Assembly (NCBI GenBank): GCA_016872675.1
Contig: VGZG01000014.1
Location: 1 to 55,236, forward strand
Direction of reading: 5' to 3'
DNA: 55,236 nucleotides
DNA from: Planctomycetota bacterium
Lineage (GTDB): Bacteria > Planctomycetota > UBA1135 > UBA2386
Part shown: piece after piece, positions 25,136-33,894 of the stretch
How the letters are laid out: every line of letters begins with the position of its first letter
Numbering within the stretch: the stretch's first letter is position 1
The notes under the pieces: model-generated
Seen by the model: only the letters and a program-made list of their open reading frames with translations
Databases searched by the model: none
Told to the model about the DNA's origin: nothing
Position numbers and translations under genes: made by a program

Positions 25136-25503
25136 TCAGGCGTCGGCTAGCGCGCGGCGGAACGCATCGGTGCTGCTGAGCACGCCAATGACCTCGGCGC
25201 CATCCAGCACGGGCAGGCGGCGAACTCGGCTCATCCGCATCAGGTTGATGCAGTCGCGCAGGTTGGTCTGAGCCGGCACGCATATGGCTGGGCGCGTCAT
25301 CACGTCGCCGACGCGCAGTTCGTCGAGCAGCGCGGCGTCGTGCGTGCCGAGCAGGTTGACGATGTCCTTGCTGGTGACGATGCCGGGCAGGTCGGTGTCG
25401 CGCTCGCCGCGCACCAACAGGCTGCGCAGGCCTTGGCGGCCATGCGGCTGCTGACCGCCAACAGGTTCTCAACGGCGTCGCACCACTGGACGTCGCTCGA
25501 CAT
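25136..25503 (-). pseudogene. CBS-domain-pair protein with a -1 frameshift
   Basis: Two frames join into one small CBS protein. From ATG 25503 the first reads MSSDVQWCDAVENLLAVSSRMAAK. The second carries on as LRSLLVRGERDTDLPGIVTSKD, VGDVMTRP, then a second CBS unit ending RRLPVLDGAEVIGVLSSTDAF. The break is at AAGGCCTG (about 25429-25435 on the plus strand); one extra G would restore 122 residues. CBS pairs bind adenosine nucleotides and act as energy sensors. The 35-base gap to the FapA gene suggests one operon. It is either a real mutation or a lost base in the assembly. Confidence 0.72.
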
Positions 25504-25538
25504 GACTTCGCGCGCCTGTAGGTCGCGCAGTTCGCAGA

Positions 25539-26819
25539 TCAGCGGATGTTTTCCTCGGTGATGGTCTCGCTGGCGGCGTCCCAGCGCAGGCGCAGCCCGT
25601 GCCTTGCGGTGTTACAGGTCCAGCTGCGTTCGCCGAAGACGACGCGCACGCCGGGATGGATCGTGCCTTGGATCTCGACGCACGCTTTGGCCAGCGCTTC
25701 GCGCTGGTGGAGGCGCAGCTTGCGGCGCTCCGCGTTGGCCGCATCGTCGCTGTGCAGGTCCGTGCCGCTGCCATGACGCTGCTGGGCGTGCTCGTCGAGT
25801 CGCGCGGCGCCGGTGGCGCGCACCGACTTGGTCGCTTCGGCGAGCACATCGCCGACGACCAGCAGCGTCTCAGCGCCGCCGGGCGATCCGGCGTTGCGCA
25901 CGGTGATGCGGTCGCGGGCGCGCGTCTCGCCGCCGAGCAGGACGCCATGGCGCTCGACCACCTTGACGACGGCGGCGCGGATGTGGCAGTGGGTGGCCTG
26001 GTCGGCGATCGTCACTGTGCCGCCGGCCTCGATGGCGGCGCTGGTCGCGTGGCGGCAGGCGACGTCACCATCAGCGTGCACCACGGCGTGGCGACCAATG
26101 ACACAGCCGCCGATCTCGACGCTGCCGCCGGCGTGAACGGTTCCATCCGTCACCGCGCCCTGCACCTGCACGTCACCGCTGGCGGTCGTGACGAAGCCCT
26201 CGCGCACGTCGCCCTGAACGGCGAGCGAGCCGTCCGTGTGCAGGTTGCCGCTGCTGTAGTCGACGTCGCCGCCGTGCGTGAACAGTGGCACCACGTCGAG
26301 CGTGCGCGCGGTGCGCAGCAGCACGCCGGCGCGCGTGGCCAGCACGCTCGCGCCTTGGACCTTGGCGCCGGCGCCGATGCGGATGGTGGTCGGCTTGCCG
26401 CTCTTCGCCGGCACCGCGCCGCCGTTGACGTCGGTCCCGGGCGTGCCGGCGGTCGGCGGCACGATGCGGCCGAGCTCGGTGCCGACGCTGACGCCGATCA
26501 GGAACAGGCGCTCGCGGTAGTCGATGCTGCCGTCTTCGCGCGGCATGCCAGCCTGCGTGCCGGGTGGGGCGACGCCTTCGATGCGGCCATCCTCGCCGGC
26601 GACCGGCGGCGTGCCGCGCGCGACCAAGGTTTCGCCCCCGAACGTGGCGTCGGCGAGTTTCTGACCGAGCGCGTCGATCACTTCGTCGTCGAGCCCGTGC
26701 ACGATCCGTCCGGCCGCGAGTGCGCTGCGCACGTCGGCCGCGGACATGGCCGTGCCGGCGGTCGCTTGCACGACCGCGACCATGTTGCGGTCGCTGGTGC
26801 GGATCCTGATTCGGGCCAC
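25539..26819 (-). CDS. FapA/DUF342-family protein
   Basis: A 426-residue protein. The N-terminal part (~1-130) matches the FapA region (SIDYRERLFLIGVSVGTELGRIVPPTAGTPGTDVNGG). Residues ~130-320 repeat short strand motifs such as GGDVDYSSGNLHTDGSLAVQGDVREGF and GDVQVQGAVTDGTVHAGGSVEIGG, a right-handed beta helix typical of this family. The C-terminal ~100 residues are charged and end in a basic beta segment. Family members have been linked to flagella, polar localisation and cell shape, so the role here is open. It starts at GTG 26819; no clear ribosome site was seen. Confidence 0.8.
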   Translation of the reverse strand: MARIRIRTSDRNMVAVVQATAGTAMSAADVRSALAAGRIVHGLDDEVIDALGQKLADATFGGETLVARGTPPVAGEDGRIEGVAPPGTQAGMPREDGSIDYRERLFLIGVSVGTELGRIVPPTAGTPGTDVNGGAVPAKSGKPTTIRIGAGAKVQGASVLATRAGVLLRTARTLDVVPLFTHGGDVDYSSGNLHTDGSLAVQGDVREGFVTTASGDVQVQGAVTDGTVHAGGSVEIGGCVIGRHAVVHADGDVACRHATSAAIEAGGTVTIADQATHCHIRAAVVKVVERHGVLLGGETRARDRITVRNAGSPGGAETLLVVGDVLAEATKSVRATGAARLDEHAQQRHGSGTDLHSDDAANAERRKLRLHQREALAKACVEIQGTIHPGVRVVFGERSWTCNTARHGLRLRWDAASETITEENIR

Positions 26820-26830
26820 GCTTTGTCATC

Positions 26831-26845
26831 GGCGCCAGGGGCGCC
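26831..26845 (-). terminator. Short hairpin between the repeat protein and FapA genes
   Basis: GGCGCC at 26831-26836 and 26840-26845 pair around 3 bases. It lies just past the stop of the repeat-protein gene and may reduce read-through into the FapA gene. Confidence 0.3.
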
Positions 26846-26870
26846 TTGGCTCATGCGGATCGGTCGATCG

Positions 26871-28721
26871 TCACTGCGGCCGCAGGGTCGCCAGTTCGGT
26901 CAGGTACGGCGCGTTCGTAGTCGACAAGCACACGGCCTGTAGGCCGAGTTCGGCGCCCAGCAGCGGCCACGCTGACGGCATCGGCAGTCTTGCGACGATG
27001 GTTGCGTTCGCAGCGAGGGTGACCGGGGGTAGCAGCAGGGTGTCGTCTGGCGCCAGCAGCAAGGCGCCGAGGCCCGGAAGCGCGATGGGGCCGGCCGCCG
27101 GTAGCCCGAGGGCGGGCGCGATGAGGCCGCCGCCAGGCGGCGCCGCAGCGAACCAGGTCACCGGCGCGTCAGCTGGCTGAACGCGGCGGAACTCGGGAAA
27201 CTGCGCGAACCAGCCGGCGCCGGCGAGCGCCGACCCCGCGAGGACTTCGTTGGCGGTGGTCAGCCGCAGGCACTCGCTGTTCGCGCGCAAACTGGTCAGT
27301 GGCCCAGACAGGGTCTGTGCGGACCACGCGCCGGTCTGGGCCGCGTAGGCCAGCGCGATGCCGCCGTTGAGCAGCAGCGCCGTCGTGCGCCAGATCTGCG
27401 GCGTCACCGGTCCGGTGGCCGCGAGCGGCCGGCTGACCCAGCGATCGATGCGCGCGTCGAAGGCGTGCACCGAGGTCGCGCCGATCGCGATCAGCGGCGC
27501 GCTGCTCGGATTGCCGGCGAGCTGCGCACCCGGCTCGGCGAGCGCGACGAAGCGACCGGTGCGCGGCGAGAACGCGACGACGCCGGCGGCGGTCAGCGCT
27601 GCGGCGGCGGTCGTGGTCAGCAGCGGGACCGTGAGCCCCGGCGGACCCTCGATCCAGCGTCCGGTGACGGCGCTGAAGAACTGCGGCGCGGCGCCGATGG
27701 CCGGGCGAGCCCAAGCGACCAGGTCGGCGACGCCGCTGCTGGCCGCCTGACCCGGCAACAACGCGATCTCGTTGCGCTCGGCGCTGTAGCCCAGCGTGCC
27801 GGCGGCGTCTGTGAGCAGCGCGGTCGCCCCGCGCGCGCTGATCGACGCGCCGCTTGGCGCCAGCGGCGCGCTCCAGGCGCCGACCAGCGCCGAGAAGGCG
27901 CGGATCGTGGTACCGTCGTCGAAGAGGCCGTACAGGTCCCACAGACTCACGGACAGCAGGCCGCCGGCGTCGCAGACGGCGAAGGCGCCGCGAATCGCGC
28001 TGAATGCGACGGCCCGGCTGGAGCCGCAGAACGCGCCCCAATCATCCCCGCGCGCAAACGCGGCGGCAGCTGGTTCGTTGGTGTCGAGCCACGCGCCGGT
28101 CATCGCCGAGAACGCGTGCACGGTGCCGGCGCCCCAGGCGAAGGCCGCGCTGCCGTCGGCGCTGCATTGCGTCGGCGCCGCGGCGACCGCGTGGTCGTGC
28201 CATGCCGCCGTGGCCGCGTCCATCGCCGACAGCAGCGCGCCTTGCAGCAGCAGCAGCACTTGGCGCTGCACGGTGACCTGGAAGTTCGCGGCGACGGGGC
28301 GGTGGCGCCAATGGCCCTCGGTGGCAGCGAATATGTGCAACAGACCATTGTCGGAGACGGCCAGGATGGCGTCGTTCTGCGCGCCGGCGGCGTTGTGCGG
28401 CACGGCGGTGGGGCCGATGGCCAGTGTGGCGAAGCGGCCGGTGAAGGCCGAGTAGGCCAAACAGTTGCCATTATCGAGCGCGAGCAGGCAGTCGTTGTGC
28501 AGACTGAGCGACGCACTCGGCGCGACCCGGTGGTTGCTCCATGCGCGGGTCACGGCCGACCATGCGTGCAGCGTGCTGCCGTCGCGGTAGATCGCGATCT
28601 TGCCGAGCGACTGGCATTGAGCCGCGATGGCCCCCGACGGCACGGTCAGCGTTGCCCACGGCGACGGCGCCTGCGCTGCGATGGCGGCGGCGAGCCCGGC
28701 GGCGACGAGGAAGCGGGGCAT
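26871..28721 (-). CDS. Secreted protein of 13 short beta repeats (propeller-like), function unknown
   Basis: A 616-residue protein of no known family. The signal peptide MPRFLVAAGLAAAIAAQ is cut before Gln. Thirteen repeats follow with a core HAFSAxTGxW, starting near residues 52, 88, 129, 165, 202, 238, 274, 310, 347, 382, 419, 457 and 494, spaced 35-41 residues. Aromatic and Gly positions suggest one beta-propeller blade or hairpin per repeat. The last ~75 residues carry the C-terminal module shared with three other secreted proteins here (SAWPLLGAELGLQAVCLSTT, ending in Gln). ATG 28721 was preferred over 28736 because it gives a normal signal peptide. Confidence 0.75.
   Translation of the reverse strand: MPRFLVAAGLAAAIAAQAPSPWATLTVPSGAIAAQCQSLGKIAIYRDGSTLHAWSAVTRAWSNHRVAPSASLSLHNDCLLALDNGNCLAYSAFTGRFATLAIGPTAVPHNAAGAQNDAILAVSDNGLLHIFAATEGHWRHRPVAANFQVTVQRQVLLLLQGALLSAMDAATAAWHDHAVAAAPTQCSADGSAAFAWGAGTVHAFSAMTGAWLDTNEPAAAAFARGDDWGAFCGSSRAVAFSAIRGAFAVCDAGGLLSVSLWDLYGLFDDGTTIRAFSALVGAWSAPLAPSGASISARGATALLTDAAGTLGYSAERNEIALLPGQAASSGVADLVAWARPAIGAAPQFFSAVTGRWIEGPPGLTVPLLTTTAAAALTAAGVVAFSPRTGRFVALAEPGAQLAGNPSSAPLIAIGATSVHAFDARIDRWVSRPLAATGPVTPQIWRTTALLLNGGIALAYAAQTGAWSAQTLSGPLTSLRANSECLRLTTANEVLAGSALAGAGWFAQFPEFRRVQPADAPVTWFAAAPPGGGLIAPALGLPAAGPIALPGLGALLLAPDDTLLLPPVTLAANATIVARLPMPSAWPLLGAELGLQAVCLSTTNAPYLTELATLRPQ
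27200..28605 (-). repeat. 13 tandem coding repeats of 36-37 codons
   Basis: The repeats share the protein core (H/V/L)A(F/Y/W)SAxTGxW. They are diverged in DNA sequence, so the array is old and kept by selection rather than a recent duplication. Confidence 0.75.
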
Positions 28722-29130
28722 GGAAACGACCGCCATACTAGCGGCGCCGGCGGCAGCCTGGCGGCGGGGTCGTGGAATACCGTGACGACGCGCCTGCGCC
28801 CGTGCGGTGGGGCGGATCGCGGCGCTTCATGCCCTGGTCCGCGACCAACGAACATTCGCGCGTGTTCGCGCGTCAGATCGCGACCGGCAAGATGAAACTG
28901 CCGCCGCTGCCGCCGACCCCGTCGGAAGCGCTGTCCCTCTGCCACGCTGTCGGAGATCAGCAGCGTCGGCAGCGCCGAGACCGCGGCCCATCGCGTCGCT
29001 GCGCTCGACGTGCTCGGTCAGCTTGCCGCCCGCCAGCAGTCGGCGGTCGGCGGCCCCGCGGGCTAGCGGCCCGCGGACCGGCGCGGATCGCCGTGGCGCG
29101 GCCCGCTCGGTCCGGCATGATTCCGGCCGC
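28722..29130 (+). other. Gap with a possible small gene, perhaps frameshifted
   Basis: A frame from GTG 28772 reads WSATNEHSRVFARQIATGK and then MKLPPLPPTPSEALSLCHAV, with gene-like codon use. After about 28940 the next frame looks better (SEISSVGSAETAAHRVAAL and on) and stops at TAG 29064-29066. The start faintly recalls the entry of HDOD-domain proteins. It is either a broken short gene or chance. The rest of the gap, which must hold the elbB promoter, shows no clear site. Confidence 0.3.
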
Positions 29131-29811
29131 ATGAAGCTGCGGGTCGGCGTTCTTCTATCGGGGTGCGGCTTCCTCGACGGATCGGAGATCCAAGAGTCGG
29201 TCTTCACCCTCCTGTGCCTCGACGAGCTCGGCGTCGAAGCGGTGTTCCTGGCGCCGCGCGGCAACCAGCGGCACGTCGTCGACCATGCGGCGCAGGCGCC
29301 GGTCGGTGGCGAGTGCCGCGACGTGCTGCGCGAGTCGGCCCGTATCGCGCGCGGCCGCGTGCGCGACCTCGCGACCGTGCAGGCCGCCGACGTCGACGCC
29401 CTGATCGTCCCGGGCGGCTATGGCGTAGCGAAGAACCTCAGCGACTTTGCGTTGCAGGGGGCTGACGGGACGCCGCATCCGGAGGTCGCGGGCTTGCTGC
29501 GCGAGGTGCACGCCGCCGGCAAGCCGATCGGCGCGATCTGCATTGCGCCGGCGCTCGTCGCGCTGGCGCTCGGCGCAACGGCGCACCCGACGCTGACCGT
29601 CGGCGACGATCGCGGCGTCGCGCAGGCGATCGAGCGGCTCGGCGCGAAGCACCAGGACTGCCCGGTCGACCAGTGCGTTGTCGACCGCGTGCGGCGCATC
29701 GTCACCGCGCCGGCGTACATGTACGACGCGCGCCCCAAGGACGTCTGCGCTGGCATCCGCAAGCTGTGTGCCGAGGTCGTCGCGATGTGCGGCGCGGGCG
29801 GCGGGCGATGA
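29131..29811 (+). CDS. elbB: ElbB-type DJ-1/PfpI-superfamily glyoxalase
   Basis: A 226-residue protein of usual ElbB length. It opens with VGVLLSGCGFLDGSEIQES and has the nucleophile elbow PIGAICIAPAL with Cys137. The LIVPGGYGVAKNLSDFA and HQDCPVDQCVVD segments are typical. ElbB has weak glyoxalase III activity and was first linked to isoprenoid synthesis. The four-base overlap with the SDR gene suggests a shared role in aldehyde or carbonyl handling. Confidence 0.9.
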   Translation: MKLRVGVLLSGCGFLDGSEIQESVFTLLCLDELGVEAVFLAPRGNQRHVVDHAAQAPVGGECRDVLRESARIARGRVRDLATVQAADVDALIVPGGYGVAKNLSDFALQGADGTPHPEVAGLLREVHAAGKPIGAICIAPALVALALGATAHPTLTVGDDRGVAQAIERLGAKHQDCPVDQCVVDRVRRIVTAPAYMYDARPKDVCAGIRKLCAEVVAMCGAGGGR

Positions 29812-30584
29812 GCGCTGCCCTCGCTGGCAAGCGCTGTCTCGTCACGGGCGGCGGCTCCGGCATCGGCGCTGGCATCGCCGGCGTGCTCGCCGCGCAGGGC
29901 GCGCGCGTGGCCGTGCTCGGCCGCCGCAAGGCGCCGCTCGCCGCGGTGGTGAAGGCGCTCGGCGGCGCCAAGGCGGGCGCGCTGGCCGTCGCGGGCGACG
30001 TCACCGATCGCAAGTCGATGGCGCGCGCGTGCGCCGCGGTCCGCGACGCCTTCGGCGGACTCGACGTGGTCGTCGCCAACGCCGGCGTCGGTGGCCCCAA
30101 CCGCTGCGCCGTCGATGGTCCCGATCGCTGGGACGTCATCCTGCGGACCAACCTCGACGGCCTGTACCACACGGTCACCGCGGCGCTGCCGATGCTCGCC
30201 GACGGCGGCCGCATCGTCGCGATCAGCTCGGTGCTCGGGCGTTTCGGCGTGCCGGGCTACACCGCGTACTGCGCCAGCAAGCACGGCGTGATCGGGTTCG
30301 TGAAGGCGCTGGCCCTCGAACTGGCGCCACGCGGCGTCACGGTCAACGCCATCTGTCCGGGCTGGGTCGACACGGACATGGCGACCGCCGGCCTGCAGTT
30401 GATGGCCGACGGCATGAAGACGTCGTTCGCCAAGGCCAAGAAGCAGGCGATGGCGGTGGTGCCGATCGGCCGGTTGCTGCAGCCCGACGAGATCGGCGCG
30501 ACGGTCGCGTGGCTGTGCTCCGACGGCGCGCGCGGCATGACCGGGCAGGGCCTCAGCCACTGCGGTGGTCAGGTCATGTGGTGA
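29808..30584 (+). CDS. Short-chain dehydrogenase/reductase
   Basis: A 258-residue classical SDR. The cofactor motif TGGGSGIG is at 13-20, NAG at 91-93, catalytic Ser near 140-141, Tyr154 and Lys158 (YCASK). The segment NAICPGWVDTDMA and the C-terminal GQGLSHCGGQVMW match the FabG-like group. The Arg pair at 39-40 suggests NADP(H). The substrate is unknown. It follows elbB with an ATGA overlap. Confidence 0.9.
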   Translation: MSAALAGKRCLVTGGGSGIGAGIAGVLAAQGARVAVLGRRKAPLAAVVKALGGAKAGALAVAGDVTDRKSMARACAAVRDAFGGLDVVVANAGVGGPNRCAVDGPDRWDVILRTNLDGLYHTVTAALPMLADGGRIVAISSVLGRFGVPGYTAYCASKHGVIGFVKALALELAPRGVTVNAICPGWVDTDMATAGLQLMADGMKTSFAKAKKQAMAVVPIGRLLQPDEIGATVAWLCSDGARGMTGQGLSHCGGQVMW

Positions 30585-30613
30585 CGGGGGCGGCAGCGCT
30601 CCTTCGCGTCACC

Positions 30614-30638
30614 GCGGCCCGGCATCAGGCCGGGCCGC
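30614..30638. terminator. Strong two-way terminator hairpin
   Basis: Bases 30614-30623 (GCGGCCCGGC) pair perfectly with 30629-30638 around a 5-base loop, in the 126-base gap between the converging SDR and protease genes. There is no T-tract; position and stem strength support the call. Confidence 0.5.
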
Positions 30639-30710
30639 TGCCGCCGCCGCGCTGGAGCGCGGTAGCTACGATGCCCGCCATTCGGTGCGCGAACGGCGGG
30701 CGCAACCGGA

Positions 30711-33683
30711 TCACTGCGTGAACAGGTTGACGAACGCGTTCGAGGCGACGAAGGTCGTGAACGTCGGGTCGAGCGTCACCACCTGGCTGTAGAAGAACAC
30801 ACCCGTCGTCGACGGGATGTTCGGCGCCAGGAACGAGCTGGTCGACAGGCCCGCGCCGTCCGTGGTGCCGGTGAACAGGTTGATGAAGCCGCCGACCTGG
30901 ACGGTCGGGAAGCCCGGGACCGCCGTCGGGCCTGGCGCGTCGGCGATCGCCAGGATGTAGGGCCACGTCGGCTGCGTCGTCGCGACGGCCAAGTTGATCG
31001 TCGCGCCCTGCTGCGCCTGCTCCGGCAGCATGGTCAGCTCGGCCGGCAGCAGCAATATCTGCTTGGTGCCGAGTTCGATGTCGTCGATGTTCCAGCCGCC
31101 GAGGTTCAGCGCGCCGTCGGTGGTGATGCGGAACTCGACCGTCACGGCGGCCTGGTTGTCGGCCATCGGGATCGCGTACTCGACCGTCGACCACGTCGTG
31201 TCGAGCAGGTTGCCGTTGGCGGGGTTGCCCCAGACCAGCGTGCCGTTCACGTAGATCTCGGCGCGGTCGTAGATGCCTTCCTCGACGGTCAGCCAGCGAC
31301 GGAAGCGCAGGAAGCAGCCGGTGCGGCCGCTGCAGTTGATCGCCGGGCTGCGCAGCCAGTAGCTGCGGCTGGCGTAGTACTGACCGTTCCAGACCGTATT
31401 GCCGAGGTCGGTGCCGTAGATGTTCCCGTTGGCGCTCGCCGCCGTCGGGTCAGCCCACGGGATACCATTCGCTGTGCCGGACTTGCCCGCCGGCGCGCCG
31501 AGTTGCCAGTCCTGCGCGGTGCCGGTGTAATTACCAGCCGTCCAGCCGTTGGCGCCGGCGGTGAAGCCCTCGTTGTAGAAGCCGACGAACGGGCCGGTGG
31601 TGGCGACGTTCGTGGTGTAGGTGAACGTTCCCGTCTGCGGCAGGCGGGTCACCGAGTTGTTGCTGTGCACGGCCTCGAAGTAGTAGGTCGTGGTGCCCGA
31701 GTTGCGGCCCGGGAGCAGAGCGACGTAGCCGTCGGCGACGCCGTTCGGCACCAGGACGCGCGTGACGTTGCCGGCGCCGACGTTGTAGACGACGCGGACC
31801 TGGCTGACCGAGCCGGCGGCGATCGGCGACGCCGACACGTCGACGCGACGCGGCTTCAGCTGCTCGCTCGTGTTGCCGAGCGCCGTGTGCGTGATCGAGA
31901 CCTCCTGCTTGACCGGGTACGGGATCGCCTTGTCGGTCGCCGCGCCGGCGAGGTGGTCGTAGTTCGGCGTGCCGTTGAGCAGGTTGCCGTCGTTGTCGTC
32001 GGCGATGAACACCTCGCGGACGCCGTCCGGACGCGTGCTGGCGTTGGCGAGCAGCGACGAGACGACGATGTCCTGCGAGATCGCGACCGCCTGGGCCGTG
32101 CCGAACGCGGCGCGCAGGCGCTCACGCAGGCGCCACGCGAAGCCCATCCAGACCTGGCCGGCGGCGTGCGGCGACGAGCCCGAGTACGGGTACAGGAACG
32201 TGTTGTCGCCGCGGCGCAGCGCGACGCCGGCCGTCTGGAAGCCGCTGCCCAGCAGCGGCGTGTCCATCAGGTAGCAGCCGAGGATGTCGCCCCAGCCTTC
32301 GCTCATGCCTTCGGCGTTGGTGTTGCTGATGCCACCGTAGCGCTCGTCGATGCCGTGGCCCCACTCGTGCGCCACGACCGTCGAGAAGGCCGTGTTCGAG
32401 CAGCCGCCGCCGGCCTGGTAGAAGTTGATCGTGTTGCCCGTGTAGTAGGCGTTGCACGTCGACGCGATGTTGACCGTGACCGCGACGTTGCTCGCGGTGG
32501 CCAGCTGCGTGCTGTTGCCGAGGATCGTGCGGCACCACTCGTTGGTGCGGTCGACGAAGTAGCTCGTCGACGTGTGCGCGGCTTCGTTGGCCGTCGCCGC
32601 CGCCGTCAGCAGGTCGATCGACGCCGGCACGCCCGGGTTGACCGTGACGTTCGCCGCCGGCGCGTTGGCGCCGCTGATCGGGTTGTGGTGGCGGCCGTCG
32701 AGCGTGCCGATCGAGATCGTCACCGGCGACGCGATGTCGATGGTGAACTGGCCGTTGTTGTCGGTCGTGTAGTTGCCGAGGCCCGGCACCGCGACGACGA
32801 GGCCGGGGATCGGCACGTTGACCAGCGCCGCGAAGGCGTCGATGCCGGTGCGCGTCCAGCCGGTCACCGTCACCGTCGTCGGCACCGGCGGCATCGCCGC
32901 CGTCGTGGCCGGCGCCGCCGCGGGCGCGGCCTTGGCGACGTTGCAGCCGACGAAGCCGCATTCGTGCTTGTCGCTGACGAAGGTCAGCACGGCGCCCGTC
33001 TTGGCGTCGACGAAGAAGCGGCCGATCCTGCCATCGCCCGTGCCGTCGACGTTGCTGACGCTGACTTCCCATGCGAGGTAGAACGGCGCGAGGTTGTCGG
33101 CGTGCGTGTCGCCCCAGATGACGAGGCGCGGCGCGGCAACCGGCGCGGGTTGCTTGACGCCCGTTGGCTGCGCGTCGAGCGCGTTCCACGCGGTCGCGGT
33201 GGCGACGTCGGCGTCGATCGCCGGCGTCGTGTCGAAGTCAGCCGCGATCGGCCAAGCCTTGCTGCCCAGCATCGCGACGACACCGCTCATGTTGATGCGG
33301 ACGTCGGCTCGGCCGTCGATGACCTTGAGGCCGCGGAAGTACTGATCGTAGGTGAAGGTCCAGGAGCGGCCCATGCGGCCGCTGATCGCCTCGCGGAAGT
33401 CGCTCGTGCCGAGGCCAAGCAGCGTGCTCTGGTCGCGCAACAGCTTGTTCGCGTGCGCGCGCGCCGCCGCGAGTGAGTTCTCGGTCCAGCCGCTGATCGG
33501 CATGCCGGTGCCATAGATCGCGCTCGGAGTGCCGGTGGCCGGGTGCCACTGGGCGATCCACTGGCCGCCCTGTTCGGCGCGGAAGGCCTTGAAGGCGCTC
33601 TTTGGCTGGAAGGTCGGATCCTGAGTCTGATCCTGGGCGGGACAGAACGCAGCCAGGGTCGCAACGGTGGCGAGTATTCGCAT
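30711..33683 (-). CDS. Secreted fungalysin/thermolysin-like zinc metalloprotease
   Basis: A 990-residue protein. The signal peptide MRILATVATLAAFCPAQ is cut before Gln. Residues ~25-245 form an FTP/PepSY-like propeptide. A carboxypeptidase-regulatory-like beta insert (~265-355) follows. The catalytic part has HEWGH at 439-443 and the third ligand region EGWGD at 462-466. Residues ~640-900 are beta-rich (fibronectin- and jelly-roll-like). The last ~100 residues are the shared C-terminal module (TTGVFFYSQVVTLDPT, ending in Gln). It probably digests proteins outside the cell or at the surface. ATG 33683 begins the signal peptide. Confidence 0.85.
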   Translation of the reverse strand: MRILATVATLAAFCPAQDQTQDPTFQPKSAFKAFRAEQGGQWIAQWHPATGTPSAIYGTGMPISGWTENSLAAARAHANKLLRDQSTLLGLGTSDFREAISGRMGRSWTFTYDQYFRGLKVIDGRADVRINMSGVVAMLGSKAWPIAADFDTTPAIDADVATATAWNALDAQPTGVKQPAPVAAPRLVIWGDTHADNLAPFYLAWEVSVSNVDGTGDGRIGRFFVDAKTGAVLTFVSDKHECGFVGCNVAKAAPAAAPATTAAMPPVPTTVTVTGWTRTGIDAFAALVNVPIPGLVVAVPGLGNYTTDNNGQFTIDIASPVTISIGTLDGRHHNPISGANAPAANVTVNPGVPASIDLLTAAATANEAAHTSTSYFVDRTNEWCRTILGNSTQLATASNVAVTVNIASTCNAYYTGNTINFYQAGGGCSNTAFSTVVAHEWGHGIDERYGGISNTNAEGMSEGWGDILGCYLMDTPLLGSGFQTAGVALRRGDNTFLYPYSGSSPHAAGQVWMGFAWRLRERLRAAFGTAQAVAISQDIVVSSLLANASTRPDGVREVFIADDNDGNLLNGTPNYDHLAGAATDKAIPYPVKQEVSITHTALGNTSEQLKPRRVDVSASPIAAGSVSQVRVVYNVGAGNVTRVLVPNGVADGYVALLPGRNSGTTTYYFEAVHSNNSVTRLPQTGTFTYTTNVATTGPFVGFYNEGFTAGANGWTAGNYTGTAQDWQLGAPAGKSGTANGIPWADPTAASANGNIYGTDLGNTVWNGQYYASRSYWLRSPAINCSGRTGCFLRFRRWLTVEEGIYDRAEIYVNGTLVWGNPANGNLLDTTWSTVEYAIPMADNQAAVTVEFRITTDGALNLGGWNIDDIELGTKQILLLPAELTMLPEQAQQGATINLAVATTQPTWPYILAIADAPGPTAVPGFPTVQVGGFINLFTGTTDGAGLSTSSFLAPNIPSTTGVFFYSQVVTLDPTFTTFVASNAFVNLFTQ

Positions 33684-33860
33684 GGTGGTCAGTATCCTGG
33701 AGGGGCGGCAGAGGCGCCATGATGGGGCGCTGATGGCGCGTGCGGTGCAGCCGCACACGGTTGGCGGGATGCCGTCAGAAGTATGGCCGCTACGCTGAGT
33801 TGGTCAATGTGCCCCGCAAGGGGAGCATGGCCCGGGTTCCGCTGCTTGCCTTACTACTGC

Positions 33861-33889
33861 GGCGACATCGGCGTTTCGGATGCGTCGCC
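33861..33889 (-). terminator. Hairpin after the pseudouridine synthase gene
   Basis: GGCGAC (33861-33866) pairs with GTCGCC (33884-33889), extended by ATC/GAT with a two-base bulge. It sits 5 bases past the gene end on the minus strand. The rest of the 211-base gap should hold the protease promoter, but none stands out. Confidence 0.4.
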
Positions 33890-33894
33890 GGCCG

